Positions 25,601 through 40,300 of a DNA stretch of 64,000 bases are shown here, in pieces; position 1 is the stretch's first letter, and each line of letters opens with the position of its first letter. Below the pieces are notes generated by a model that worked only from the letters and a program-made list of their open reading frames with translations, was not told the origin of the DNA and ran no database searches. A program made the position numbers and the translations under genes. This DNA comes from Primulina eburnea (taxonomy: Eukaryota; Streptophyta; Magnoliopsida; Lamiales; Gesneriaceae): contig NW_027330893.1 of the NCBI RefSeq assembly GCF_022965805.1, forward strand, positions 36,001 through 100,000. The letters are read 5' to 3'.

Positions 25601-28600
25601 ACAACAATTTTGTGCCCAGTTTAGCCCATAAATTATTCCAAAAGTAACTCAAAAATTTAACATTGCGACGAGAAACAATAGTCCTAGGCATGCCATGCAA
25701 CCTAGCGACTTCTCTAAAGAACAAATCCGGAATGTTTGAAGCATCATCGGTTTCATGACAAGCTATAAAATGTGCCATCTTAGAGAATCTATCCACAACT
25801 ACAAAAATAGAATCCCTCCTCTTCTTAGGCCTAGGCAACTCCAAAATAAAGTCCAGAGAAATGTCAATCCAAGTTCTTTTTAAGAATAGCACGCAAAAGT
25901 GTTCCCAAAGTTCTATTGACAACTTCAGTTTGTCCATCCGTTTGAGGATGACAAGTAGTAGAAAACAACAATTTTGTGCCAAGTTCAGCCCATAAAGTCT
26001 TCCAAAAGTAACTCAAGAATTTAACATCGCGACCAGAAACAATAGTCCTAGGCATGCCAAGCAACCTAGCGACTTCTCTAAAGAACAAATCCGCAATGTT
26101 TGAAGCATCATCTGTTTTATGACAAGCTATAAAATGTTCCCAAAGTTATATTGACAACTTCAGTTTGTCCATCCGTTTGAGGATGACAAGTAGTAGAAAA
26201 CAACAATTTTGTGCCAAGTTCAGCCCATAAAGTGTTCCAAAAGTAACTCAAGAATTTAACATCGCGACCAGAAACAATAGTCCTAGGCATGCCAAGCAAC
26301 CTAGCGACTTCTCTAAAGAACAAATCCGCAATGTTTGAAGCATCATCGGTTTTTTGACAAACTATAAAATGTTGCCATCTTAGAGAATCTATCCACAACA
26401 ACAAAAATAGAATACATCCCCTTCTTAGTCCTAGGCAACCCCAAAATAAAGTCCATAGAAATGTCAATCCAAGTTCTTTTTAAGAATAGCACGGAAAAGT
26501 GTTCCCAAAGTTCTATTGACAACTTCAATTTGTCCATCCGTTTGAGGATGACAAGTAGTAGAAAACAACAATTTTGTGCCAAGTTTAGCCCATAAATTAT
26601 TCCAAAAGTAACTCAAAAGTTTAACATTGCGACGAGAAACAATAGTCCTAGGCATGCCATACAACCTAGCGACTTCTCTAAAGAACAAATCCGCAATGTT
26701 TGAAGCATCATCGGTTTTATGACAAGCTATAAAATGTGCCATCTTAGAGAATCTATCCACAACAACCCCAAAATAAAGTCCATAGAAATGTCAATCCAAG
26801 TTCTTTTTAAGAATAGCACGCAAAAGTGTTCCCAAAGTTATATTGACAACTTCAGTTTGTCCATCCGTTTGAGGATGACCAGTAGTAGAAAACAACAATT
26901 TTGTGCCAAGTTTAGCCCATAAATTATTCCAAAAGTAACTCAAAAATTTAACATTGCGACGAGAAACAATAGTCCTAGGCATGCCATGCAACCTAGCGAC
27001 TTCTCTAAAGAACAAATCCGGAATGTTTGAAGCATCATCGGTTTCATGACAAGCTATAAAATGTGCCATCTTAGAGAATCTATCCACAACTACAAAAATA
27101 GAATCCCTCCTCTTCTTAGGCCTAGGCAACTCCAAAATAAAGTCCAGAGAAATGTCAATCCAAGTTCTTTTTAAGAATAGCACGTAAAAGTGTTCCCAAA
27201 GTTCTATTGACAACTTCAGTTTGTCCATCCGTTTGAGGATGACAAGTAGTAGAAAACAACAATTTTGTGTCAAGTTCAGCCCATAAAGTCTTCCGAAAGT
27301 AACTCAAGAATTTAACATCGCGACCAGAAACAATAGTCCTAGGCATGCCAAGCAACCTAGCGACTTCTCTAAAGAACAAATCCGTAATGTTTGAAGCATC
27401 ATCGGTGTCATGACAAGCTATAAAATGTGCCATCTTAGAGAATCTATCCACAATTACAAAAATTGAATCCCTCCTCTTCTTAGGCCTAGGCAACCCCAAC
27501 TAAAGTCCATAGAAATGTCAATCCAAGTTCTTTTTAAGAATAGCACGCAAAAGTGTTCCCAAAGTTTTATTGACAACTTCAGTTTGTCTATCTGTTTGAA
27601 AATGACAAGTAGTAGAAAACAACAATTTTGTGCCAAGTTTAGCCCATAAATTATTCCAAAAGTAACTCAAAAATTTAACATTGCGACAAGAAACAATAGT
27701 CCTAGGCATGCCATGCAACCTAGCGACTTCTCTAAAGAACAAATCCGTAATGTCTGAAGCATCATCGGTTTCATGACAAGCTATAAAATGTGCCATCTTT
27801 GAGAATCTATCCACAACTACAAAAATAGAATCCCTCCTCTTCTTAGGCCTAGGCAACTCCAAAATAAAGTCCAGAGAAATGTCAATCCAAGTTCTTTTTA
27901 AGAATAGCACGCAAAAGTGTTCCCAAAGTTATATTGACAACTTCAGTTTATCCATCTGTTTGAGGATGACAAGTAGTAGAAAACAACAATTTTGTGCCCA
28001 GTTTAGCCCATAAATTATTCCAAAAGTAACTCAAAAATTTAACATTGCGACGAGAAACAATAGTCCTAGGCATGCCATGCAACCTAGCGACTTCTCTAAA
28101 GAACAAATCCGGAATGTTTGAAGCATCATCGGTTTCATGACAAGCTATAAAATGTGCCATCTTAGAGAATCTATCCACAACTACAAAAATAGAATCCCTC
28201 CTCTTCTTAGGCCTAGGCAACTCCAAAATAAAGTCCAGAGAAATGTCAATCCAAGTTCTTTTTAAGAATAGCACGTAAAAGTGTTCCCAAAGTTCTATTG
28301 ACAACTTCAGTTTGTCCATCCGTTTGAGGATGACAAGTAGTAGAAAACAACAATTTTGTGCCAAGTTCAGCCCATAAAGTCTTCCAAAAGTAACTCAAGA
28401 ATTTAACATCGCGACCAGAAACAATAGTCCTAGGCATGCCAAGCAACCTAGCGACTTCTCTAAAGAACAAATCCGCAATGTTTGAAGCATCATCGGTTTT
28501 ATGACAAGCTATAAAATGTTCTCAAAGTTATATTGACAACTTCAGTTTGTTCATCCGTTTGAGGATGACAAGTAGTAGAAAACAACAATTTTGTGCCAAG

Positions 28601-31334
28601 TTCAGCCCATAAAGTCTTCCAAAAGTAACTCAAGAATTTAACATCGCGACCAGAAACAATAGTCCTAGGCATGCCAAGCAACCTAGCAACTTCTCTAAAG
28701 AACAAATCCGCAATGTTTGAAGCATCATCGGTTTTTTGACAAGCTATAAAATGTGCCATTTTAGAGAATCTATCCACAACAACAAAAATAGAATACATCC
28801 CCTTCTTAGTCCTAGGCAACCCCAAAATAAAGTCCATAGAAATGTCAATCCAAGTTCTTTTTAAGAATAGCACGGAAAAGTGTTCTCAAAGTTCTATTGA
28901 CAACTTCAGTTTGTCCATCCGTTTGAGGATGACAAGTAGTAGAAAACAACAATTTTGTGCCAAGTTTAGCCCATAAATTATTCCAAAAGTAACACAAAAA
29001 TTTAACATTGCGACGAGAAACAATAGTCCTAGGCATGCCATGCAACCTAGCGACTTCTCTAAAGAACAAATCCGCAATGTTTGAAGCATCATCGGTTTTA
29101 TGACAAGCTATAAAATGTGCCATCTTAGAGAATCTATCCACAACAACCCAAAATAAAGTCCATTGAAATGTCAATCCAAGTTCTTTTTAAGAATAGCACG
29201 CAAAAGTGTTCCCAAAATTATATTTACAACTTCAGTTTGTCCATCCGTTTGAGGATGACAAGTAGTAGAAAACAACAATTTTGTGTCAAGTTTAGCCCAT
29301 AAATTATTCCAAAAGTAACTCAAAAATTTAACATCGCGACCAGAAACAATAGTCCTAGGCATGCCAAGCAACCTAGCGACTTCTCTAAAGAACAAATCCG
29401 CAATGTTTGAAGCATCATCGGTTTCATGACAAGCTATAAAATGTGCCATCTTAGAGAATCTATCCACAATTACAAAAATAGAATCCCTCCTCTTCTTAGG
29501 CCTAGGCAACCCCAACTAAAGTCCATAGAAATGTCAATCCAAGTTCTTTTTAAGAATAGCACGCAAAAGTGTTCCCAAAGTTTTATTGACAACTTCAGTT
29601 TGTCCATCTGTTTGAGAATGACAAGTAGTAGAAAACAACAATTTTGTGCCAAGTTTAGCCCATAAATTATTCCAAAAGTAACTCAAAAATTCAACATTGC
29701 GACGAGAAACAATAGTCCTAGGCATGCCATGCAACCTAGCGACTTCTCTAAAGAACAAATCCGGAATGTTTTAAGCATCATCGGTTTCATGACAAGCTAT
29801 AAAATGTGCCATCTTAGATAATCTATCCACAACTACAAAAATAGAATCCCTCCTCTTCTTGGGCCTAGGCAACTCCAAAATAAAGTACAGAGAAATGTCA
29901 ATCCAAGTTCTTTTTAAGAATAGCACGCAAAAGTGTTCCCAAATTTCTATTGACAACTTCAGTTTGTCCATCCGTTTGAGGAGGACAAGTAGTAGAAAAC
30001 AACAATTTTGTGCCAAGTTTAGCCCATAAATTATTCCAAAAGTAAATCAAAAATTTAACATTGCGACGAGAAACAATAGTCCTTGGCATGCCATGCAACC
30101 TAGCGACTTCTCTAAAGAACAAATCCGTAATGTTTGAAGCATCATCGGTTTCATGACAAGCTATAAAATATGCCATCTTAGAGAATCTATCCACAATTAC
30201 AAAATAGAATCCCTCCTCTTCTTAGGCCTAGGCAACCCCAACTAAAGTCCATAGAAATGTCAATCCAAGTTCTTTTTAAGAATAGCACGCAAAAGTGTTC
30301 CCAAATTTTTATTGACAACTTCAATTTGTCCATCTGTTTGAGAATGACAAGTAGTAGAAAACAACAATTTTGTGCCAAGTTTAGCCCATAAATTATTCCA
30401 AAAGTAACTCAAAAATCTAACATTGCGACGAGAAACAATAGTCCTAGGCATGCCATGCAACCTAGCGACTTCTCTAAAGAACAAATCCGTAATGTTTGAA
30501 GCATCATCGGTTTCATGACAAGCTATAAAATGTGCCATCTTTGAGAATCTATCCACAACTACAAAAATAGAATCCCTCCTCTTCTTAGGCCTAGGCAACT
30601 CCAAAATAAAGTCCAGAGAAATGTCAATCCAAGTTCTTTTTAAGAATAGCACGCAAAAGTGTTCCCAAAGTTCTATTGACAACTTCAGTTTGTCCATCCG
30701 TTTGAGGATGACAAGTAGCAGAAAACAACAATCTTGTGCCAAGTTTAGCCCATAAATTATTCCAAAAGTAACTCAAAAATCTAACATTGCGACGAGAAAC
30801 AATAGTCCTAGGCATGCCATGCAACCTAGCGACTTCTCTAAAGAACAAATCCGCAATGTTTGAAGCATCATCGGTTTTATGACAAGCTATAAAATGTGCC
30901 ATCTTAGAGAATCTATCCACAACAACCCCAAAATAAAGTCCATAGAAATGTAAATCCAAGTTCTTTTTAAGAATAGCACGCTAAAGTGTTCCCAAAGTTA
31001 TATTGACAACTTCAGTTTGTCCATCTGTTTGAGGATGACAAGTAGTAGAAAACAACAATTTTGTGCCAAGTTTAGCTTATAAATTATTCCAAAAGTAACT
31101 CAAAAATTTAACATTGCGACGAGAAACAATAGTCCTAGGCATGCCATGCAACCTAGCGACTTCTCTAAAGAACAAATCCGGAATGTTTGAAGCATCATCG
31201 GTTTCATGACAAGCTATAAAATGTGCCATCATAGAGAATCTATCCACAACTACAAAAATAGAATCCCTCCTCTTCTTAGGCCTAGGCAACTCCAAAATAA
31301 AGTCCATAGAAATGTCAATCCAAGTTCTTTTTAA
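19649..31334 (-). repeat. Higher-order repeat, second period (11.69 kb, with rearrangements)
   Basis: This is the second copy of the 13.6-kb unit. Collinearity with the first is exact to about 27.9 kb. It then lacks two monomers (728 bp, offset falls to 12871 at 28246), gains one 235-bp unit (offset 13106 from 28845) and lacks a 1420-bp four-monomer block present at 17518-18938 (offset 11686 from 30624). All changes are whole-monomer steps, as expected from unequal crossing-over in register. Confidence 0.82.
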
Positions 31335-34300
31335 GAATAGCACGCAAAAGTGTTCCCAAAGTTATATTGACAACTTCAGTTTGTCCATCTGTTTGAGGAT
31401 GACAAGTAGTAGAAAACAACAATTTTGTGCCCAGTTTAGCCCATAAATTATTCCAAAAGTAACTCAAAAATTTAACATTGCGACGAGAAACAATAGTCCT
31501 AGGCATGCCATGCAACCTAGCGACTTCTCTAAAGAACAAATCCGGAATGTTTGAAGCATCATCGGTTTCATGACAAGCTATAAAATGTGCCATCTTAGAG
31601 AATCTATCCACAACTACAAAAATAGAATCCCTCCTCTTCTTAGGCCTAGGCAACTCCAAAATAAAGTCCAGAGAAATGTCAATCCAAGTTCTTTTTAAGA
31701 ATAGCACGCAAAAGTGTTCCCAAAGTTCTATTGACAACTTCAGTTTGTCCATCCGTTTGAGGATGACAAGTAGTAGAAAACAACAATTTTGTGCCAAGTT
31801 CAGCCCATAAAGTCTTCCAAAAGTAACTCAAGAATTTAACATCGCGACCAGAAACAATAGTCCTAGGCATGCCAAGCAACCTAGCGACTTCTCTAAAGAA
31901 CAAATCCGCAATGTTTGAAGCATCATCTGTTTTATGACAAGCTATAAAATGTTCCCAAAGTTATATTGACAACTTCAGTTTGTCCATCCGTTTGAGGATG
32001 ACAAGTAGTAGAAAACAACAATTTTTTGCCAAATTCAGCCCATAAAGTGTTCCAAAAGTAACTCAAGAATTTAACATCGCGACCAGAAACAATAGTCCTA
32101 GGCATGCCAAGCAACCTAGCGACTTCTCTAAAGAACAAATCCGCAATGTTTGAAGCATCATCGGTTTTTTGACAAGCTATAAAATGTGCCATCTTAGAGA
32201 ATCTATCCACAACAACAAAAATAGAATACATCCCCTTCTTAGTCCTAGGCAACCCCAAAATAAAGTCCATAGAAATGTCAATCCAAGTTCTTTTTAAGAA
32301 TAGCACGGAAAAGTGTTCCCAAAGTTCTATTGACAACTTCAATTTGTCCATCCGTTTGAGGATGACAAGTAGTAGAAAACAACAATTTTGTGCCAAGTTT
32401 AGCCCATAAATTATTCCAAAAGTAACTCAAAAGTTTAACATTGCGACGAGAAACAATAGTCCTAGGCATGCCATACAACCTAGCGACTTCTCTAAAGAAC
32501 AAATCCGCAATGTTTGAAGCATCATCGGTTTTATGACAAGCTATAAAATGTGCCATCTTAGAGAATCTATCCACAACAACCCCAAAATAAAGTCCATAGA
32601 AATGTCAATCCAAGTTCTTTTTAAGAATAGCACGCAAAAGTGTTCCCAAAGTTATATTGACAACTTCAGTTTGTCCATCCGTTTGAGGATGACCAGTAGT
32701 AGAAAACAACAATTTTGTGCCAAGTTTAGCCCATAAATTATTCCAAAAGTAACTCAAAAATTTAACATTGCGACGAGAAACAATAGTCCTAGGCATGCCA
32801 TGCAACCTAGCGACTTCTCTAAAGAACAAATCCGTAATGTTTGAAGCATCATCGGTGTCATGACAAGCTATAAAATGTGCCATCTTAGAGAATCTATCCA
32901 CAATTACAAAAATAGAATCCCTCCTCTTCTTAGGCCTAGGCAACCCCAACTAAAGTCCATAGAAATGTCAATCCAAGTTCTTTTTAAGAATAGCACGCAA
33001 AAGTGTTCCCAAAGTTTTATTGACAACTTCAGTTTGTCCATCTGTTTGAAAATGACAAGTAGTAGAAAACAACAATTTTGTGCCAAGTTTAGCCCATAAA
33101 TTATTCCAAAAGTAACTCAAAAATTTAACATTGCGACGAGAAACAATAGTCCTAGGCATGCCATGCAACCTAGCGACTTCTCTAAAGAACAAATCCGTAA
33201 TGTCTGAAGCATCATCGGTTTCATGACAAGCTATAAAATGTGCCATCTTTGAGAATCTATCCACAACTACAAAAATAGAATCCCTCCTCTTCTTAGGCCT
33301 AGGCAACTCCAAAATAAAGTCCAGTGAAATGTCAATCCAAGTTTTTTTTAAGAATAGCACGCAAAAGTGTTCCCAAAGTTATATTGACAACTTCAGTTTG
33401 TCCATCTGTTTGAGGATGACAAGTAGTAGAAAACAACAATTTTGTGCCCAGTTTAGCCCATAAATTATTCCAAAAGTAACTCAAAAATTTAACATTGCGA
33501 CGAGAAACAATAGTCCTAGGCATGCCATGCAACCTAGCGACTTCTCTAAAGAACAAATCCGGAATGTTTGAAGCATCATCGGTTTCATGACAAGCTATAA
33601 AATGTGCCATCTTAGAGAATCTATCCACAACTACAAAAATAGAATCCCTCCTCTTCTTAGGCCTAGGCAACTCCAAAATAAAGTCCAGAGAAATGTCAAT
33701 CCAAGTTCTTTTTAAGAATAGCACGTAAAAGTGTTCCCAAAGTTCTATTGACAACTTCAGTTTGTCCATCCGTTTGAGGATGACAAGTAGTAGAAAACAA
33801 CAATTTTGTGCCAAGTTCAGCCCATAAAGTCTTCCAAAATTAACTCAAGAATTTAACATCGCGACCAGAAACAATAGTCCTAGGCATGCCAAGCAACCTA
33901 GCGACTTCTCTAAAGAACAAATCCGCAATGTTTGAAGCATCATCGGTTTTATGACAAGCTATAAAATGTTCTCAAAGTTATATTGACAACTTCAGTTTGT
34001 TCATCCGTTTGAGGATGACAAGTAGTAGAAAACAACAATTTTGTGCCAAGTTCAGCCCATAAAGTCTTCCAAAAGTAACTCAAGAATTTAATATCGCGAC
34101 CAGAAACAATAGTCCTAGGCATGCCAAGCAACCTAGCGACTTCTCTAAAGAACAAATCCGCAATGTTTGAAGCATCATCGGTTTTTTGACAAGCTATAAA
34201 ATGTGCCATTTTAGAGAATCTATCCACAACAACAAAAATAGAATACATCCCCTTCTTAGTCCTAGGCAACCCCAAAATAAAGTCCATAGAAATGTCAATC

Positions 34301-37300
34301 CAAGTTCTTTTTAAGAATAGCACGGAAAAGTGTTCCCAAAGTTCTATTGACAACTTCAGTTTGTCCATCCGTTTGAGGATGACAAGTAGTAGAAAACAAC
34401 AATTTTGTGCCAAGTTTAGCCCGTAAATTATTCCAAAAGTAACACAAAAATTTAACATTGCGACGAGAAACAATAGTCCTAGGCATGCCATGCAACCTAG
34501 CGACTTCTCTAAAGAACAAATCCGCAATGTTTGAAGCATCATCGGTTTTATGACAAGCGATAAAATGTGCCATCTTAGAGAATCTATCCACAACAACCCC
34601 AAAATAAAGTCCATTGAAATGTCAATCCAAGTTCTTTTTAAGAATAGCACGCAAAAGTGTTCCCAAAATTATATTGACAACTTCAGTTTGTCCATCCGTT
34701 TGAGGATGACAAGTAGTAGAAAACAACAATTTTGTGTCAAGTTTAGCCCATAAATTATTCCAAAAGTAACTCAAAAATTTAACATCGCGACCAGAAACAA
34801 TAGTCCTAGGCATGCCAAGCAACCTAGCGACTTCTCTAAAGAACAAATCCGCAATGTTTGAAGCATCATCGGTTTTATGACAAGCTATAAAATGTTCCCA
34901 AAGTTATATTGACAACTTCAGTTTGTCCATCCGTTTGAGGATGACAAGTAGTAGAAAACAACAATTTTGTGCCAAGTTCAGCCCATAAAGTCTTCCAAAA
35001 GTAACTCAAGAATTTAACATCGCGACCAGAAACAATAGTCCTAGGCATGCCAAGCAACCTAGCGACTTCTCTAAAGAACAAATCCGCAATGTTTGAAGCA
35101 TCACCGATTTTTTGACAAGCTATAAAATGTGCCATCTTAGAGAATATATCCACAACAACAAAAATAGAATACATCCCCTTCTTAGTCCTAGGCAACCCCA
35201 AAATAAAGTCCATAGAAATGTCAATCCAAGTTCTTTTTAAGAATAGCACGCAAAAGTGTTCCCAAAGTTCTATTGACAACTTCAATTTGTCCATCCGTTT
35301 GAGGATGACAAGTAGTAGAAAACAACAATTTTGTGCCAAGTTTAGCCCATAAATTATTCCAAAAGTAACTCAAAAGTTTAACATTGCGACGAGAAACAAT
35401 AGTCCTAGGCATGCCATACAACCTAGCGACTTCTCTAAAGAACAAATCCGCAATGTTTGAAGCATCATCGGTTTTATGACAAGCTATAAAATGTGCCATC
35501 TTAGAGAATCTATCCACAACAACCCCAAAATAAAGTCCATAGAAATGTCAATCCAAGTTCTTTTTAAGAATAGCACGCAAAAGTGTTCCCAAAGTTATAT
35601 TGACAACTTCAGTTTGTCCATCCGTTTGAGGATGACCAGTAGTAGAAAACAACAATTTTGTGCCAAGTTTAGCCCATAAATTATTCCAAAAGTAACTCAA
35701 AAATTTAACATTGCGACGAGAAACAATAGTCCTAGGCATGCCATGAAACCTAGCGACTTCTCTAAAGAACAAATCCGTAATGTTTGAAGCATCATCGGTG
35801 TCATGACAAGCTATAAAATGTGCCATCTTAGAGAATCTATCCTCAACTACAAATATAGAATCCCTCCTCTTCTTAGGCCTAGGCAACTGCAAAATAAAGT
35901 CCAAAGAAATGTCAATCCAAGTTCTTTTTAAGAATAGCACGCAAAAGTGTTCCCAAAATTATATTGACAACTTCAGTTTGTCCATCCGTTTGAGGATGAC
36001 AAGTAGTAGAAAACAACAATTTTGTGCCAAGTTTAGCCCATAAATTATTCCAAAAGTAACTCAAAAATTTAACATCGCGACTAGAAACAATAGTCCTAGG
36101 CATGCCAAGCAACCTAGCGACTTCTCTAAAGAACAAATCCGCAATGTTTGAAGCATCATCGGTTTTATGACAAGCTATAAAATGTTCCCAAAGTTATATT
36201 GACAACTTCAGTTTGTCCATCCGTTTGAGAATGACAAGTAGTAGAAAACAACAATTTTGTGCCAAGTTTAGCCCATAAATTATTCCAAAAGTAACTCAAA
36301 AATTTAACATTGCGACGAGAAACAATAGTCCTAGGCATGCCATGCAACCTAGCGACTTCTCTAAAGAACAAATCCGTAATGTTTGAAGCATCATCGGTTT
36401 CATGACAAGCTATAAAATGTGCCATCTTAGAGAATCTATCCTCAACTACAAATATAGAATCCCTCCTCTTCTTAGGCCTAGGCAACTGCAAAATAAAGTC
36501 CAGAGAAATGTCAATCCAAGTTCTTTTTAAGAATAGCACGCAAAAGTGTTCCCAAAGTTCTATTGACAACTTCAGTTTGTCCATCTGTTTGAGGAAGACA
36601 AGTAGTAGAAAACAACAATTTTGTGCCAAGTTTAGCCCATAAATTATTCCAAAAGTAACTCAAAAATTTAACATTGCGACGAGAAACAATAGTCCTAGGC
36701 ATGCCATGCAACCTAGCGACTTCTCTAAAGAACAAATCCGGAATGTTTGAAGCATCATCGGTTTCATGACAAGCTATAAAATGTGCCATCTTAGATAATC
36801 TATCCACAACTACAAAAATAGAATCCCTCCTCTTCTTAGGCCTAGGCAACTCCAAAATAAAGTACAGAGAAATGTCAATCCAAGTTCTTTTTAAGAATAG
36901 CACGCAAAAGTGTTCCCAAATTTCTATTGACAACTTCAGTTTGTCCATCCGTTTGAGGATGACAAGTAGTAGAAAACAACAATTTTGTGCCAAGTTTAGC
37001 CCATAAATTATTCCAAAAGTAACTCAAAAATTTAACATTGCGACGAGAAACAATAGTCCTAGGCATGCCATGCAACCTAGCGACTTCTCTAAAGAACAAA
37101 TCCGTAATGTTTGAAGCATCATCGGTTTCATGACAAGCTATAAAATGTGCCATCTTAGAGAATCTATCCACAACTACAAAAATAGAATCCCTCCTCTTCT
37201 TAGGCCTAGGCAACTCCAAAATAAAGTCCAGAGAAATGTCAATCCAAGTTCTTTTTAAGAATAGCACGCAAAAGTGTTCCCAAAGTTCTATTGACAACTT

Positions 37301-40300
37301 CAGTTTGTCCATCCGTTTGAGGATGACAAGTAGTAGAAAACAACAATTTTGTGCCAAGTTCAGCCCATAAAGTCTTCCAAAAGTAACTCAAGAATTTAAC
37401 ATCGCGACCAGAAACAATAGTCCTAGGCATGCCAAGCAACCTAGCGACTTCTCTAAAGAACAAATCCGCAATGTTTGAAGCATCATCTGTTTTATGACAA
37501 GCTATAAAATGTTCCCAAAGTTATATTGACAACTTCAGTTTGTCCATCCGTTTGAGGATGACAAGTAGTAGAAAACAACAATTTTTTGCCAAATTCAGCC
37601 CATAAAGTGTTCCAAAAGTAACTCAAGAATTTAACATCGCGACCAGAAACAATAGTCCTAGGCATGCCAAGCAACCTAGCGACTTCTCTAAAGAACAAAT
37701 CCGCAATGTTTGAAGCATCATCGGTTTTTTGACAAGCTATAAAATGTGCCATCTTAGAGAATCTATCCACAACAACAAAAATAGAATACATCCCCTTCTT
37801 AGTCCTAGGCAACCCCAAAATAAAGTCCATAGAAATGTCAATCCAAGTTCTTTTTAAGAATAGCACGGAAAAGTGTTCCCAAAGTTCTATTGACAACTTC
37901 AATTTGTCCATCCGTTTGAGGATGACAAGTAGTAGAAAACAACAATTTTGTGCCAAGTTTAGCCCATAAATTATTCCAAAAGTAACTCAAAAGTTTAACA
38001 TTGCGACGAGAAACAATAGTCCTAGGCATGCCATACAACCTAGCGACTTCTCTAAAGAACAAATCCGCAATGTTTGAAGCATCATCGGTTTTATGACAAG
38101 CTATAAAATGTGCCATCTTAGAGAATCTATCCACAACAACCCCAAAATAAAGTCCATAGAAATGTCAATCCAAGTTCTTTTTAAGAATAGCACGCAAAAG
38201 TGTTCCCAAAGTTATATTGACAACTTCAGTTTGTCCATCCGTTTGAGGATGACCAGTAGTAGAAAACAACAATTTTGTGCCAAGTTTAGCCCATAAATTA
38301 TTCCAAAAGTAACTCAAAAATTTAACATTGCGACGAGAAACAATAGTCCTAGGCATGTCATGCAACCTAGCGACTTCTCTAAAGAACAAATCCGTAATGT
38401 TTGAAGCATCATCGGTGTCATGACAAGCTATAAAATGTGCCATCTTAGAGAATCTATCCACAATTACAAAAATAGAATCCCTCCTCTTCTTAGGCCTAGG
38501 CAACCCCAACTAAAGTCCATAGAAATGTCAATCCAAGTTCTTTTTAAGAATAGCACGCAAAAGTGTTCCCAAAGTTTTATTGACAACTTCAGTTTGTCCA
38601 TCTGTTTGAAAATGACAAGTAGTAGAAAACAACAATTTTGTGCCAAGTTTAGCCCATAAATTATTCCAAAAGTAACTCAAAAATTTAACATTGCGACGAG
38701 AAACAATAGTCCTAGGCATGCCATGCAACCTAGCGACTTCTCTAAAGAACAAATCCGTAATGTCTGAAGCATCATCGGTTTCATGACAAGCTATAAAATG
38801 TGCCATCTTTGAGAATCTATCCACAACTACAAAAATAGAATCCCTCCTCTTCTTAGGCCTAGGCAACTCCAAAATAAAGTCCAGAGAAATGTCAATCCAA
38901 GTTCTTTTTAAGAATAGCACGCAAAAGTGTTCCCAAAGTTATATTGACAACTTCAGTTTGTCCATCTGTTTGAGGATGACAAGTAGTAGAAAACAACAAT
39001 TTTGTGCCCAGTTTAGCCCATAAATTATTCCAAAAGTAACTCAAAAATTTAACATTGCGACGAGAAACAATAGTCCTAGGCATGCCATGCAACCTAGCGA
39101 CTTCTCTAAAGAACAAATCCGGAATGTTTGAAGCATCATCGGTTTCATGACAAGCTATAAAATGTGCCATCTTAGAGAATCTATCCACAACTACAAAAAT
39201 AGAATCCCTCCTCTTCTTAGGCCTAGGCAACTCCAAAATAAAGTCCAGAGAAATGTCAATCCAAGTTCTTTTTAAGAATAGCACGTAAAAGTGTTCCCAA
39301 AGTTCTATTGACAACTTCAGTTTGTCCATCCGTTTGAGGATGACAAGTAGTAGAAAACAACAATTTTGTGCCAAGTTCAGCCCATAAAGTCTTCCAAAAG
39401 TAACTCAAGAATTTAACATCGCGACCAGAAACAATAGTCCTAGGCATGCCAAGCAACCTAGCGACTTCTCTAAAGAACAAATCCGCAATGTTTGAAGCAT
39501 CATCGGTTTTATGACAAGCTATAAAATGTTCTCAAAGTTATATTGACAACTTTAGTTTGTTCATCCGTTTGAGGATGACAAGTAGTAGAAAACAACAATT
39601 TTGTGCCAAGTTCAGCCCATAAAGTCTTCCAAAAGTAACTCAAGAATTTAATATCGCGACCAGAAACAATAGTCCTAGGCATGCCAAGCAACCTAGCGAC
39701 TTCTCTAAAGAACAAATCCGCAATGTTTGAAGCATCATCGGTTTTTTGACAAGCTATAAAATGTGCCATTTTAGAGAATCTATCCACAACAACAAAAATA
39801 GAATACATCCCCTTCTTAGTCCTAGGCAACCCCAAAATAAAGTCCATAGAAATGTCAATCCAAGTTCTTTTTAAAAATAGCACGGAAAAGTGTTCCCAAA
39901 GTTCTATTGACAACTTCAGTTTGTCCATCCGTTTGAGGATGACAAGTAGTAGAAAACAACAATTTTGTGCCAAGTTTAGCCCGTAAATTATTCCAAAAGT
40001 AACACAAAAATTTAACATTGCGACGAGAAACAATAGTCCTAGGCATGCCATGCAACCTAGCGACTTCTCTAAAGAACAAATCCGCAATGTTTGAAGCATC
40101 ATCGGTTTTATGACAAGCGATAAAATGTGCCATCTTAGAGAATCTATCCACAACAACCCCAAAATAAAGTCCATTGAAATGTCAATCCAAGTTCTTTTTA
40201 AGAATAGCACGCAAAAGTGTTCCCAAAATTATATTGACAACTTCAGTTTGTCCATCCGTTTGAGGATGACAAGTAGTAGAAAACAACAATTTTGTGTCAA

